Below the pieces are notes generated by a model. It was not told where the DNA came from and did not search any database. It saw only the letters and a list, made by a program, of their open reading frames with translations. A stretch of 64,000 bases of DNA from Ampelocalamus luodianensis. Lineage: Eukaryota; Streptophyta; Magnoliopsida; Poales; Poaceae. Shown piece after piece: positions 1-12,172 of this stretch. The stretch's first letter is position 1. Every line of letters begins with the position of its first letter. The stretch spans positions 13,354,001 through 13,418,000 of the forward strand of contig CM070626.1 in NCBI GenBank assembly GCA_036346255.1, read 5' to 3'. Made by a program: the position numbers and the translations under genes.

Positions 1-390
1 ATCATCCATTTCGTCCAAGTCCAAACCCATTTTTATTTTATTTTTCAAGTAAAGGCATTTTATAAACCTTCTATGGTAAAACAATACCATAGATCTAATT
101 TAATTCAAATTTGAAAGATTTGGCTAAAAACTTCCTAAACACAAGATTTGATCTAAGCATTGACTAAACATTTAATTATTTCCAATATTATTTTATCTAA
201 TGGTGACAAGGAAGTGATAATCAATATTCAAATTGGCTATACAAAAAGAATTGGAATAACTAAGTATTTAAACAGCGGATTAAAATAACTGGATAAAAAT
301 TATGCATGCAATAGTAATTTAAAAATAAAATTAAATAGATTTAAAATAATGGGATCGATATGATCAAGGGTATAACTTGCCTTGCTTGAT

Positions 391-466
391 GAGGTGATGT
401 TGTTTTCCTTAACTGATCACCTGGTACTGAGGTGATGTTGTTTTCCTTAACAGGTCACCTAGTACT
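391..466. repeat. two tandem copies of a 38-bp unit
   Basis: Units at 391-428 and 429-466 both begin gaggtgatgttgttttcctt. Each holds a ggtgat/atcacc inverted pair that could fold. The related stretch near 4957 has a single degenerate context, so the duplication is private to this copy. Confidence 0.8.
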
Positions 467-1190
467 CACAAGTACTTTCTCGAGGTAGTCAAAGTGTAGA
501 ATCACGATGATCATAGAGTCAAAATAAATCCTCTTATGTGCTCTTCAAACGGCGTCGAAATCTGACTCTCCGAAGTCGTCGAAATCTAGTCGTGAAAATA
601 AGCGAAATTCAAATAAAATTCAAATGAACTCCAAATTAAATAATTTTGGTTTAGTTGGCTAGATCTTGAATTTATATGAATTTACAAATTTGAATGGACT
701 CAATCGGAGTTCGGATGCAAAAGATATGGGCTTTAGAAGATTGGAATTACATGAAATGATAGAATTAGGGTTTTGAATTTTGGGAATTATTTTTGTAAAG
801 GAAATAGGCTTTATTGCGCAACATGGCGTCGTGAGGAATTTCTTTTCTTGGCGAATTATTTTCTAAAGGAAAATAAATTCATTGGTCGACATGTGTGCCC
901 TTTGGTCAAAGACCAAGTGCACAGGTGGTCAAACGTCCACGGTAGACTCGGTGCACGTAACAGTGCACGTGGGGAGGTATGCGTGGGCTCTATGGCACAC
1001 GTGCGCCGCGTAGGCTTCCACATGGCGGACACGTGGCGGGGTGACATGGCAAGGAGGTGGATCACGGTGGCGCCGAGGTGGTGAGCCACGTTGACACGAG
1101 GCGGCGGCTCGGCGACGAGCTTGCGGCGAAGGCGACGCGAAGCGGCGGCGAGGGCATCAATAGGTAGAGGAGGCCACGGGGAACCTGATG

Positions 1191-3337
1191 TGTAATACCC
1201 CAGAGTAGGAATCGGGGGAAAAACTAAATAATCAAAGAAAAGGGTATTAATTATAAATTGATCCGGGAGAAGGATCCATTGGAAAATTAGTAATTTAAGT
1301 AGTCAATGAAGGGGGAAACCAGCGTTTTACCTCAACTTGGGCTTGGGCCTTGGCCCATGAGGCCTCTTGGTGGCCGGCCAAGGGGGGGAGGCGCCCCTTT
1401 TCTCCCCTAAACCCTAGCCGCCCCTCCCACTTTCCCCCCCTGGCCGCCACCCCTTTCAGCCCCTCCCTGCGCCTCCACCCCTCCCCTTCCCCTCTCCAAG
1501 CCGCCCCATCTTCCATTGGTGCTGCCCCTGCCATTGGTGCTGCCGACCAAGTGAAGGAAGGAGAGGAAGACCGCGGGACTACATCTTTTCGAGGGGGAGG
1601 AAGGGAAAGAGGGAGAGTATCTTCTTCGTAAGGGTGGTTCGTCATCTCCCTGCGATTCTTCAAGGGTAACTAAGTGTTTTCCCTACTGTTTGATGAGGGT
1701 TAGTTGCGAACTCGATTATTTGGGATGGATCGTTTTGCTGCTGTTAGAATTTCAGATCTGTCTAGATTGTTGTGTGGCCAATTTCACGATATTAGAGGCC
1801 GAATCAGAGGATACCATCTCCTAGAGTTATGTGAGGTTCGTTCTTAGCTTTCAGTGGACGTAAAGATTGCTTAATTCGGACGTACGGTTCAAAAGTTATG
1901 ATAGTTTTAGTCTCTGCTGTTCAGAATCCTGACGAGAATGAACTGTCAAGTTGTCTTTTTAAAATATGTTTATGTTAATGGAAAATTCAGGGCTTTCACC
2001 CAACTAGGTTATTGTAGGCCTTGGTCTTAGCTTTCAATATTGATAAAGAACGCTAAGTTTGGTTTAGCCAATTGGAAGTTATGGCTGTTATCATGCTGCT
2101 GCCCAGTTTTGTCGGATAGTTCTGACATAAAGTTTTCATCGGTCTTTTGGAATTAGATATACACAGAATTTGGGGTTTTCACCAACTAGGTTGCTGTATA
2201 ATTTTGTTACCTTTCAAACACAACTTATTTTACATTTTTACGAATTTCAGAGCAAAAGTTATGTCATTTTTACTACTGCTGTCCATTACGGCTTCCTGCT
2301 AGAATGTAGTCCAATTCGCGTAAAGTATGTAATGAAATGCTGGGGTGTTGGGGTATTGTTGCGAGTAGTGTCTTGACATCGTGGTTCTTATTGAGTAATC
2401 TAATGGTGTAGGAGGTGAGGCTCCAGGGTTAGCGGCATCGTCGTTGCCTCCTAACGCATCGCAACGCTAAAGGCAAGTACACTAACGTTTGTATGATTTG
2501 TGTATGTTGGATGCTTGATGTTTGTATTGAGTTTTCATTTGATACATGAGAAGTTCTGATGATTATGTTCCTTTCGTATGTGAAATTTATATGTTCAGAG
2601 ATGATGCTAGTCATTATTCATAAGTACATTCATGCATCCATTTTCATGTTCCGTCCATGGGAGTGGAGCTCCACGGGAGTGGAGTCTAAAGTCCCATCAA
2701 TTCCAGTATGGGCACGTGAGTCCCACCATTCCAATGTGGGCAGTTTTGGACACCCGTATGAAACGTTCTTCATACGGTAATTTGGATCCCCGTATTTTGT
2801 TAAATACGGGCTTAAGTGAACACCGACGGGTGTGTCACTATCTATATCTGTATAAACATGAGTGCAGTCCATTCAATTCAAAAGATCCTCTCATTCCATT
2901 CATTCATTAAGCATTCAATGCTATGTTCATATTCTTTAATATTGTCGCCTTGTTCATCTTTGCTGTAGGCTTAATTATCCATTGTACTTGCTGAGTCTCA
3001 GACTCACTCTTGTTTTGTTTGTTTATTTTAAGTGATCGTTGAGGATGACTCTTTTGGGAGGGAGTAGACACGCACTATCCACTCATCCACCATATTCCAA
3101 TTTCAATAATAAGACTTGATTCTACTTTTCATTCGTTTAGTGATGAACTGTAATAAATGAAGTTAAATGTGGTTGATGACTTCCTCTAGGTTATGGATGG
3201 TTATTTCTACCTGTGAAACTTGGTCATCTCTTTTGATATACTTATATGTTAAGACATTGTTAACATTCTCTCGTATTGTGGTTGTATGTTAGATTCTTTA
3301 GGTAACATTTTGGCTTTCGAATAACCAGGGTGTTACA
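1191..3337 (+). mobile_element. solo LTR, Ty3/gypsy, related to element A
   Basis: It begins tgtaatacccc and ends agggtgttaca, so the termini are TG..CA with matching inverted ends. Flanks are tgatg on the left and tgatt on the right, a 5-bp target duplication with one change. There is no internal region on either side, so this is a solo LTR of 2147 bp left by LTR-LTR recombination. The motif tacttgctgagtct, followed by gactcactcttg near 2987, also occurs in reverse complement in both LTRs of element A, and the length is close to theirs (2192 bp). It is thus a diverged relative in the opposite orientation. It holds a run of short hairpins near 2640-2840. Confidence 0.8.
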
Positions 3338-3451
3338 TGATTGGCGGTGGCGAGCGGGCAAGGATGGCGTGGCGAAGAGTTAGCGGCGGTGAAGTTCGGG
3401 CTCATGGCGCGTGAGTTCGCGGCCTTGGGCTCGTGTGAGTGTGAGCACCGG

Positions 3452-6400
3452 TGTCAGAACCCGGGATTAATATCCCAGATCCTCTGTGCATTTCTGAACT
3501 AGTCCCATGATCAATCGCTAGTTCACACAATAAACAAATATGGTAACAAATTCATATCACAACTTTATTAATAATCAATAGAGTTTATTACAAAAGAGGC
3601 TTCTGACCAACAATAAAGAACACAACGGAAGACGAAGAAGAAGTAGTAGAGTCCGACAATGCGCCACGGCAATCGGTAGGGTAGCGGCCTAGTCGTCGAG
3701 ATCCACATCGGTAGCGAAGTCCTTCTCCTCTGAAATTTTGTTTGCATAAAGCAAGCATGAGCACAACTTCCGTGCTCGCAAGTTACACCCGTCAAGTAAC
3801 AGAATGACATGCATATATAGATGTAACAAGGATGACTTATGGGTTGATTTGCATAAAACAGCATTTTCTTTAAATACTTGTACTAAGTTCTAAAGCAGTT
3901 ATTTTATAACTACAAATCATTTTGTAAATTCTCAGATTTATAGTGAGATAACATTCACTCATGAATGGTGAATGATACCCTCCTATCGCATGGCTTCCTG
4001 CCCAAATCCCATTTGGATAAACCAGTTTGAAGAAGTCTTTTTCAAACAAAACCAAAGTCTAACTCTGAGCAATTCTGCTAGCATGTCCATGACCGTGGAC
4101 ACGGCTATTCGAATAGTTTTACACTCTGCAGAGGTTGTACAGCTTTACCCACAAGACACGACTTCTCTAGTTTATTCGGTATCCGTCGATACCACCGTTC
4201 ACTACCTTAGGTAAGCAGTCTAGAGCATGTGTCAAGGCCTTTACAATGCGTCATTCCACCGTAGTTACCCCTCGCTAAGGTTTCGCCACCCCCTTTGGAA
4301 TAAAGACCTCCGGGTTCGGGCCCCCTCTTGCGCTAGGTGGGACTAACATAAGTCGTAGCATGACTACCCAATGCATATGTAGGGAACAACCCCGGTGGAA
4401 CATTGCAGATTAATTAGCCAGGTCCTACTCCCCATACTGAGGACATGTGGTGGTACGGTATGGCTTAGCATCATACACTCAAAGACCGGTCCTAAACTGA
4501 CTTGGGCAACTTTCCAACAAAACCCAAGGGCCTCAACCATACCCGATTGAGCCCGTGCATGAACAAACATCCATTATGCCCAAGTCCAAACCCATTTTCG
4601 TTTTATTTTTCAGGTAAAGGTATTTTATAAATATTTTATGGTAAAATAATACCATAGATCCAATTGAATTCAAATTTGAAATATTTGGCTAAAAACTTCC
4701 CAAATACAAGATTTGATCTAGGCATTGGCTAGGTATTTAATTATTTTCAATATTATTTTATCTAATGGTGACAAGGAAATTATAATCAATATTCAAATTG
4801 GCTATACACAAGGAATTGGAATAACTAAGTATTTAAAACAGGGGATTAAAATAACTTGATAAAAATTATGCATGCAATAGTAATTTTAAAAATAGAATTA
4901 AATAAATTTAAAATAATGGGATCGATATGATCAAGGGTATAACTTGCCTTGCTTGATTACTCGTTGCTCTCAAACGATGTCGAAATCCGGTCGTCTGAAG
5001 TCGTCGAAATCTATACGCGTAAACGATCCGAATTCAAATAACATTCAAATAAAATCCAAATAAAATCTAAAAAATTACAAAATAAATACTGGACAGAAGG
5101 TATCAACTTTATATGAATATAGGAATTTTAATCGACGGAACCGGAGGTCGTATGAGGGAGAACGAAATTCCGAAAGGTTGAAAATCACATGAAATGATAG
5201 AATTCCGAAAATACTATTTACTAAAAGTTGTATTTTGGATTGACTGGGAACAAAGAAAGAGTTTTATGGACATGGTGAGGAAGTACGTCGTAGAACATGT
5301 CGAGGCGAACCCAACGCCGCAGATGGTTCGGCCGGGAGACATCGGATGGGGGCGGAACGCGACGGAAACGACCTTCGGGTTGACATCGCCGTTCCGGGCA
5401 AACGGAGAGGAGTTAACGGGTGAGGTTTGTGGCGATTTGAAGAGAGAACCGCTGGGAACGCAACGCTCACCTTGGTTGGGGTGGAACGCGCAAGGTTGGC
5501 CGGTGGCGAGGAGAAAAGCGGTGACGCGGTTAATGAACTAAATAATTAACAGAAAATAAATAAAATCTAAAAATTACAAAATAAATACTGTAAATAGTAG
5601 ATGAATTTAGATGAATTTAGGAAGAATAATCAACGGGTTTGAAGTTTGCATGTGAGAGAACGAATTTATGGAAGAATAAACATGTGTATGTACAAAGTGC
5701 AAAGCATATTATCTAGTCATCCACTGTTCATGTCATCTTCAAGCTACGAACAGAGAGCAAGAAAGAAAGGAAAAATGGCAGTGCCGGCCAAAGGAAGGGA
5801 AAGGGTGATCGGCGAATGGCATAAATGGATTGCTCACCTTGTGATGAGGCCGTAGGAGGTGACGGTACGACGAACGGTAACCGGTGGCGACGGCGGCGAG
5901 CGCACGGTCTCACGGTGGCGGCGATGCTCCGGCGACGAGAGGGTGAGCACGGCGTAGAACGTCGCGAGGCGAAGCCAGGGGTGTGGTCGATGGTGGCAGG
6001 TCTCCACTGTAGGCGACGCAAATGGCCGATGAACGGCGTTCGGCTGGCGACGGAAAATCTTCGATTGCGTCGTGGAGGAAGGAAGGGAGGAGCTAAGATT
6101 TTCGGGGATGGATGAGGGAGAGGAGAGGCACATGATGCTCTCTTATATAGGGGTGGAGGTGGACCGTGGAGGGAGATCAATGTGCGTGTGTCACGGCCGG
6201 ACATGGCGCGATTAGCGGGATTGGTGAGATTAAGAAAAGGATTAATAGCCTAAAATGGGGGAGGTGATGACTGGGGAATTGAATGTCATAAATCTCGTGA
6301 AGAAATAGGGAGGAAATCTTGCGTTTTTGAAAGCTCTTGTTGCCTCTAATGGCGTCGGTGCCATTCTGGACAAAAGCAACTAACAAGAAATCGTTTAAGG

Positions 6401-7048
6401 CTGGAGAAGAAAGGGAAGAAAACGAAGGAATAAAGGAAAGAAAGAGGGACATGGAATCAATTAAATCAAGAAAGGATGGTTGGCAGTGTATGTATGCAAG
6501 ACTGCCCACGTTAAGTGGGAGTAGAATTTGGATGGGTGACCATACGGGAAATGAACTATATTTTAAAAATTATTTTTATTATTTTAATTTTGAAATTAAT
6601 AGGACAGCCCGAACAGCCACAAATCACTGTTTGAACAATTTCTGATTTTCGAATTTTAAATAAATCAATAAATCAAATAGATTTTTAGAAAATAATAAAT
6701 AGAGTCCAAAAATTCTAGAAAAATTCACAAAAATACCTTGAATTATTTTGAACTTAATAAAAATAATTCCAACTTAAAGTTGGCCTTTATTTTTGAATAG
6801 TAATTATTTTTATTTTAAAATAAATAGTAAAAAGCTTTTAAAATTCCAAAAAATTCCATAAATTACTTAAAATTTATTTTTCACTTTAAATCCAATAAAA
6901 ACTCATACAACTAAATAAATTTTATTTTTGACTTTTTAAATCCAGAAATTTCAAGAAAATCAAGAACACACTATTGAAACTCAGAAAATCCAATAAAAGA
7001 ATAACTTTATTAATTTTTATTTTGGTAACAGCACTTTGGGATGTTACA
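3452..7048 (-). mobile_element. 3.6-kb solo LTR with perfect 5-bp TSD
   Basis: It starts tgtcagaacccggg and ends gggatgttaca. It is flanked by accgg at 3447-3451 and accgg at 7049-7053, a perfect target duplication. No primer-binding site or coding region lies beside it, so it is a solo LTR of 3597 bp inserted into an older LTR of the same family. A module at 4085-4193 of short palindromes is shared with the LTR of element B and fixes the orientation. ORFs within, such as 5728-6204, are compositional and not called. Confidence 0.8.
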
Positions 7049-8052
7049 ACCGGGTGGGCAAGGACGCGGCGATGCTGAATCCGGGGTCGTTGTAGCCGAT
7101 GAGCCTTTGCCGGCGCCGGGATCGAAGAAAATTCGTGCCTCAGTTGCGCGAGGGAAAACTCGAATTCCGGTCGCTTGGGAGGGGGAGGGGATGGAGGACT
7201 TGGGGGCTTGGGATGAGATGGAGGAGGCGGCCCTGGTGCTGTCCTTATAGGGGCCGGGGATGGGGCGGGGCGGCTTGTGGCACATGAAGCTCCACGCGGT
7301 GTCTTCGGCGGACATCAAGAAATTAGAGCGAGAAAGGAAAGGGGAGAGGCGGGATCGGACGCGGTTTTCAATCCCGATTCGATTGCGCGTGAAATCGCGG
7401 TGATTCCGGGTGATTTGCGCTGGATTTGGAAGCTCCCAAAGGCGTATCCATGGCGGCGGCGCTGTCTGTGAAGGAGAAGAAAGAACGGGGAAGAAGGTGC
7501 TGGGCCCACGCGTAAGAGAGGGGAGGGAGGTTGCCCGGTGGGACCAGGGCAAGTAGAGAGAGAGAGAGGGAAAAGCGAACGGGCTGAGGTGGGCCGCCAA
7601 AACGGCAAACAGGGATGGGCTGGGATTCGGCCCATTAGGCCTTTCAGATTTTTAAACGATTTTCTGATTTAAATAATTCCATTAATTCAAAAAGGTTTTA
7701 TAAAATAGCAAATTAAATCCAAAAATTATGAGAAAATTCGCAGAAATTCTCTTATTTATTTTGGACTTAATAGAATTAATTCCAACTTAAAATTGGCTAT
7801 AGTTTTTCACATAATTTTATTTTGTCTTTAAAATATTTAGGAAAAAGCTTTTAAAATTTCAGAAAATTCAGAAATTAATTAAATTTTATTTTCCAAAATC
7901 AATCCAATAAACTTCAAAAACTTTAATAAATTTTATTTTTTTACTTTTAAAACTTCAAAAAAAGCAATGAAACTCTTTCAAAACTGAGAAAATCCAATAA
8001 AATAATAAATTTATTTATTTTTATTTTGGTAACAGCACTTTGGGATGTTACA

Positions 8053-9049
8053 ATTACGGCGGCGCTTGGGCTCTAGAGCTTCAGGGCCTTGAGGGGTTTT
8101 GGTGCGAGTGGCGCTGCGATCCTAGGGGTCTTATTTGTAGGGTCCGGGGAGGGCTAAGGCGGCGTAATGGCGGCAGAGCCCTAAACGAGTCCGAGATGAA
8201 CTCGAGCAAATCTCAGGATATAAACAGAATCGGGATAAGATTTTGATCCGGAAAGATGCAGGGAGATAGAGATATGATTTTGACACGGTTTAGTTGGAAA
8301 ACCCCCGTTGTCGGATTGAGCTTCAAGCTCCAACCATGGCGGATGCTGGTGTGGCTCCGCGAGAACGAGGGAAACTCAGAGATAAAGAAGGTGCGGGGCC
8401 CACTGCCGAACGAACAGCGTGCACGCACGGGTGAGTTCGCTCTCCCACCTGATCTAACCGTCTAGCTCAATCGGACGATCCAAAACAACAGAGACGTTCG
8501 AATTGAATGAACAACTCAACCACTTCTAACCGTCCAAGCACCGTCGGATGGTCTTGACCACTGGTGATGTTCGGACCTCCGAACGTCCAATCAGCATTGG
8601 ACCGTTCAAAAGCAATCCAACGGCCGGGGCGAAAGGCACGAGCGCACGATCGGGTTTATGAAATGGGTGAGATGAGCGTGCGTTTGGGCGCCGTGTGCCA
8701 CGCACCAAAAAAGAAGATTGGGTCGAAGGAATTTGGCCCGAATCGATTTTTGAGATTTTAAATAGGTTTTCTATTTTATAAAATAACAGAAAATCCAAAG
8801 GGCAATTAGAAATTAGCAAATGAACTCAGAAAAATTCTAGAAAAATCTAGAAAATATATCTAAGAATATAGAATCCAAATAAAATAGTTTTGACAATAGT
8901 TCATGTTGGAGTTATTCAAATTAAATGATTTTGATGCTAAAAGTCCAAGTTAAGCTTTTGAATTAAATTCAAATAAAAACCAAATGGTGAATTTTCTCCT
9001 TACTAACTATTCAAAAGATTTTGCAAGCTCAGAAAATTGGGATGTTACA
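8053..9049 (-). repeat. end fragment of a third, related LTR
   Basis: The stretch ends with aaaattgggatgttaca at 9049, the same terminus as the LTR ends at 7048 and 8052. Its AT-rich last 300 bases resemble the ends of those copies. The 8052 copy appears to have inserted into it. No coding content is recognised. Confidence 0.5.
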
Positions 9050-10767
9050 ATGATCTTCGAATCAACCTCGGTACGAAGCTTACCCATATCAACCTCTTTT
9101 TCTGAAAAAAGAAAAGAAGTCGGAGAAGGAAAAGAAAGTTGTCGAAATGAACAATCTTGAGTGAAATACTTACTGTTTATTTCATTCTACAGCTCGCAAG
9201 CTGCTGAATTTGCCTCCTGATGGTTCTTCAGTATGTCTTCTTTTTCATCCTTTAGCCTTTGCGCCTCGATTTTACATAGTCGAGTATATCGGCCAAGGTT
9301 CTTTCATCACTTTTAAACCTACAAAGGTTAAAGTAGACATGAGTACTGAATGAGTTATCGAAACAAAAAAGACTACTCGTAACAATGACTTACCATCTGA
9401 CTACTTGTTCACATAGTTAGCCTTCTGCTTTCTCAGCAACACCAGTTGCATGTGGTATTCACCAACAGTAGCAACTTGTTCGAGAGCTCTCTGAATAAAG
9501 AAATACATAGTGAGAAAAAAAGAAAAAACACAAATATATAAATATTTGGTACCGAGTACTTACATTGATGGTTGATCGAGCAAAATGGGCATACACTGTC
9601 TTAGAATCCTCCAGTTTATGTAACCCGTCGACTTTGTCCCACCATATTATTTGAATACGCTCATCGTCAAAGATATGTCCCTTTTGAAATATCCTTAGGG
9701 TGTGGCAGTCGGTCACGAGACCATGAAGAGGACTCGACAATCGATGGTCCAAAGAAATCGGGGAAGAGGTCGAAAGAGCCGTCTACATCTTCTTCTTCGT
9801 TATTGATAGAAGACACGACTCCACCTTGAGGACCCGAAGGAACATCCTCCACAACCTCCTTCTCGGCATGACGGTCGGAGCTCCCTACTCTTGATTGACC
9901 GATTACTCCTGGTGATTGTAGGACCACGTCTCTTGTCTGATTATTGAGATTCTCAACAATCGACTCGATCGCCAGAGCGTCTTGGTCTTCCGCCGTCTTC
10001 GCCTCCTCCTCTATGACCACCTCAGTGGTCGTGGTTGGTTCGGCGACAGTGGCCTCCTCCTCTACGATCACCTCAGTGGTCGTGGTTGGCTTAGCAGCAA
10101 TAACCTCCTCCATCATCACATCAGGGATAATGGTCGAATCTTCGACCACCTATGCTACTGTCTCTACAACCGTAGGAGAAACCAATACTCTCATGGCTGT
10201 AGACAAAACAACGGTGGGACTCTCAACAGAAGCATCATCAGGGGCTAGAGAAGCAGGACTAAAACAATGAAAAAAGGGGAAGAAATGTCAAATTGCGGAA
10301 TTAAAAGGTAAATATAATTTCTAAACTTTAATTTTACATACATTAGCTTCCTGGATATGATCTTGAATCCAGAAGAAACCTTCCCCAAGGAAGACTTCTT
10401 TTTCTTCTTCTCCTCTTCGTCTGCCCCAATTTTTGTGACACCTTCTGCCTTTGGAAGGCTTGGCTTCCAGTGTCACGAGCTTGAGAGGCCGGGACTTCTT
10501 CGACCATGTCTGGTCGAATTTCCTAAGGAAGAGTTGGGACCTCTATGACCACGTTTGGTCGTAGATCTTGAACGAGAGCCAGAGCTCCTTGAGCTACCTA
10601 CTCCTCTTGATGGTCAGAACCAACTTCGACCACCTGAGGGACAGTGCTCGCCTCGACCACAGGCTCTGCTGTTGCAGAGGTAGCCTTCACAAAAGACATA
10701 AAATTTTAACAGTATTCCTTTTCTATTTGCTTAACAAAGCCATGAGAAGTAGAAACAAAAAATGTTT
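9050..10767 (-). pseudogene. decayed intron-containing transposon-encoded gene
   Basis: Read on the minus strand, the region shows exon-like blocks with plausible introns. One donor is gtaagtactcgg near 9560, with its acceptor at cttta ttcag near 9492. The joined reading gives a helical, coiled-coil-like stretch rich in Lys, Glu and Gln (9195-9300, 9420-9490). The largest block, 9667-10149, encodes an acidic low-complexity protein with repeated TTTTEV and EEEA motifs. An in-frame stop near 10153 breaks it from further coding sequence upstream. It resembles the poorly characterised intron-bearing 'gypsy-type' ORFs of grass elements, but I cannot name a family with certainty. The block ends abruptly at the truncated copy of element B. 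Confidence 0.35.
10001..10128 (-). repeat. 51-bp tandem repeat in coding frame
   Basis: The unit starting gcctcctcctcta recurs at 10001 and 10052, with a partial third near 10103. The period of 51 bases is 17 codons, so the repeat keeps the frame of the acidic ORF and produces its repeated TTTTEV-EEEA peptide. Confidence 0.7.
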
Positions 10768-11050
10768 TCGCAGCAACGCCGGGTATCCATCCACTCCCTC
10801 AGCTTGAGTTTCCCGGACAAGGTACTGAGGGTTCATCTAAAGGCAAGAAGGCAAGGTAAGTTAGTTTCATAAACCAAAACAGGATCAGGAGAGAAGAGAT
10901 ACTAAGATGGATAAAGAATAAAAGATATTCTTAACTTAAACTTTCTGAAAATACTTTGATAATTTTGCAAAATAATTTGACCAAGGAACTTACTAACTTA
11001 ACGCCAGTGCTACCTCTAACCTACAGTCAATATGGCTCTGATACCAACGC
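10768..11050 (-). mobile_element. truncated second copy of element B 5' internal region
   Basis: This segment matches 30784-31065 base for base apart from small indels. It contains the Met-type primer-binding site (11034-11047), the leader, and the first codons of the B pre-gag ORF. It lies on the outer side of B's left LTR, so that LTR is shared by two internal regions. Similarity stops sharply at 10768. This points to a tandem arrangement made by recombination between two B copies, followed by deletion. Confidence 0.8.
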
Positions 11051-12172
11051 TGTGGGGACCCCGGTAATTATCTCTATAAGACCGAGATTAGACAAGGTCT
11101 TAGGGACATAATCACGGGTCTCCGGTAAATGAATTCCAATTAAACTCTATCCAAGTGAGAGGCTTAGCCGAATACTAGAGCCTCAACGATCATGCGCGCT
11201 GCTCCTTTGCGAGCGCTACATGATTGTCGATTCTCTTTCGATTCGAAGCACTACACTTAGTGAGTTAAATGGGAATTCATCAACAACGAGTATGACTTAT
11301 ATTGGCTCCCAAGATCAATGACCAATATATTCATACTCTCATCCAACGTTGATTACATCCATACAACGCATACAACGCATACAACAAGAGATTAAAAGAC
11401 ATACTGCATAATAGTCAAAGTCTACAGCTTATTACATACGGCCGACCGGCCAAATTCAAAGTAAAGTATCAAGTAGCAGCGGAAGCAAATAAATAAAGCA
11501 AAAGACCAGTAGTGGTATGCCCATCACCCATCGGCAACCGACTGGGAGTTAAATGATAGCACACTACTCGTTAGTGTCACCCAAGTCAACACTAACAAGA
11601 TCGTCAGACTCATAATCTTCCTCACCTGAAAAGGCCAGCAAACATCTGGCTGAGTACAAGTGTACTCGCAAGTCTTACACAAATAAAAATAGTTATGCAT
11701 AAGGGTCATTCAAAGGATGGCTCATATTGGTTTAGTTTTGCGAAAGAGTCGCAACAATTAACATCCTACACATACTAGTTTTCATGTGCCCATTTTAAAA
11801 TCAGATTTGAAGTAGAAGTAAAGCATGTAGTAAAGCATTTCAGTAATAAACAATTGAATCATACAAAGACCAAAGTGGCAGCCCACTTTGATGTACTAAA
11901 CACATGAACATCCCGTTCATGACGAATACCAAGTTCAACCACAATTTTAATTAAAAGTCTAACAATAGTAACTCCCAAACTCAAGCGGTTGTCCATAACC
12001 GTGGACACGGCTATTCGAATAGATTGATACCTGCGCAGGTGTACTACTTTACCCACACGACTTGATTAGCCCGTAAGCCTCCGAGGCCTCGGAATAGCAT
12101 ACTTCCTATGGTATGCGGTGGGTAAATCAAGATCTGATCATTTTCAGAAGAAAGCCCTATTGAGCTAAGTCC

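Larger units (their letters stand above)
1..8052 (-). repeat. old LTR copy (family X), truncated by window edge and split by two insertions
   Basis: The left end lies outside the window. The first kilobase is diverged but colinear with 4571 onward inside the solo LTR at 3452-7048. The last 400 bases (7650-8052) match the end of that solo LTR, including the terminal ggtaacagcactttgggatg followed by ttaca. The outer copy is therefore the same LTR family, interrupted first at 1191 and again at 3452. The remaining host pieces are 1-1190, 3338-3451 and 7049-8052. Minus orientation is inferred from the hairpin module it shares with element B. The ORFs inside are short, GC-rich and unlike any protein I know, so I annotate no gene here. 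Confidence 0.6.

Noticed and set aside
5728..6204. 158-codon minus ORF, Arg/Ser/Pro-rich
   Set aside because: Inside a solo LTR, low complexity, overlapped by frames on the other strand.
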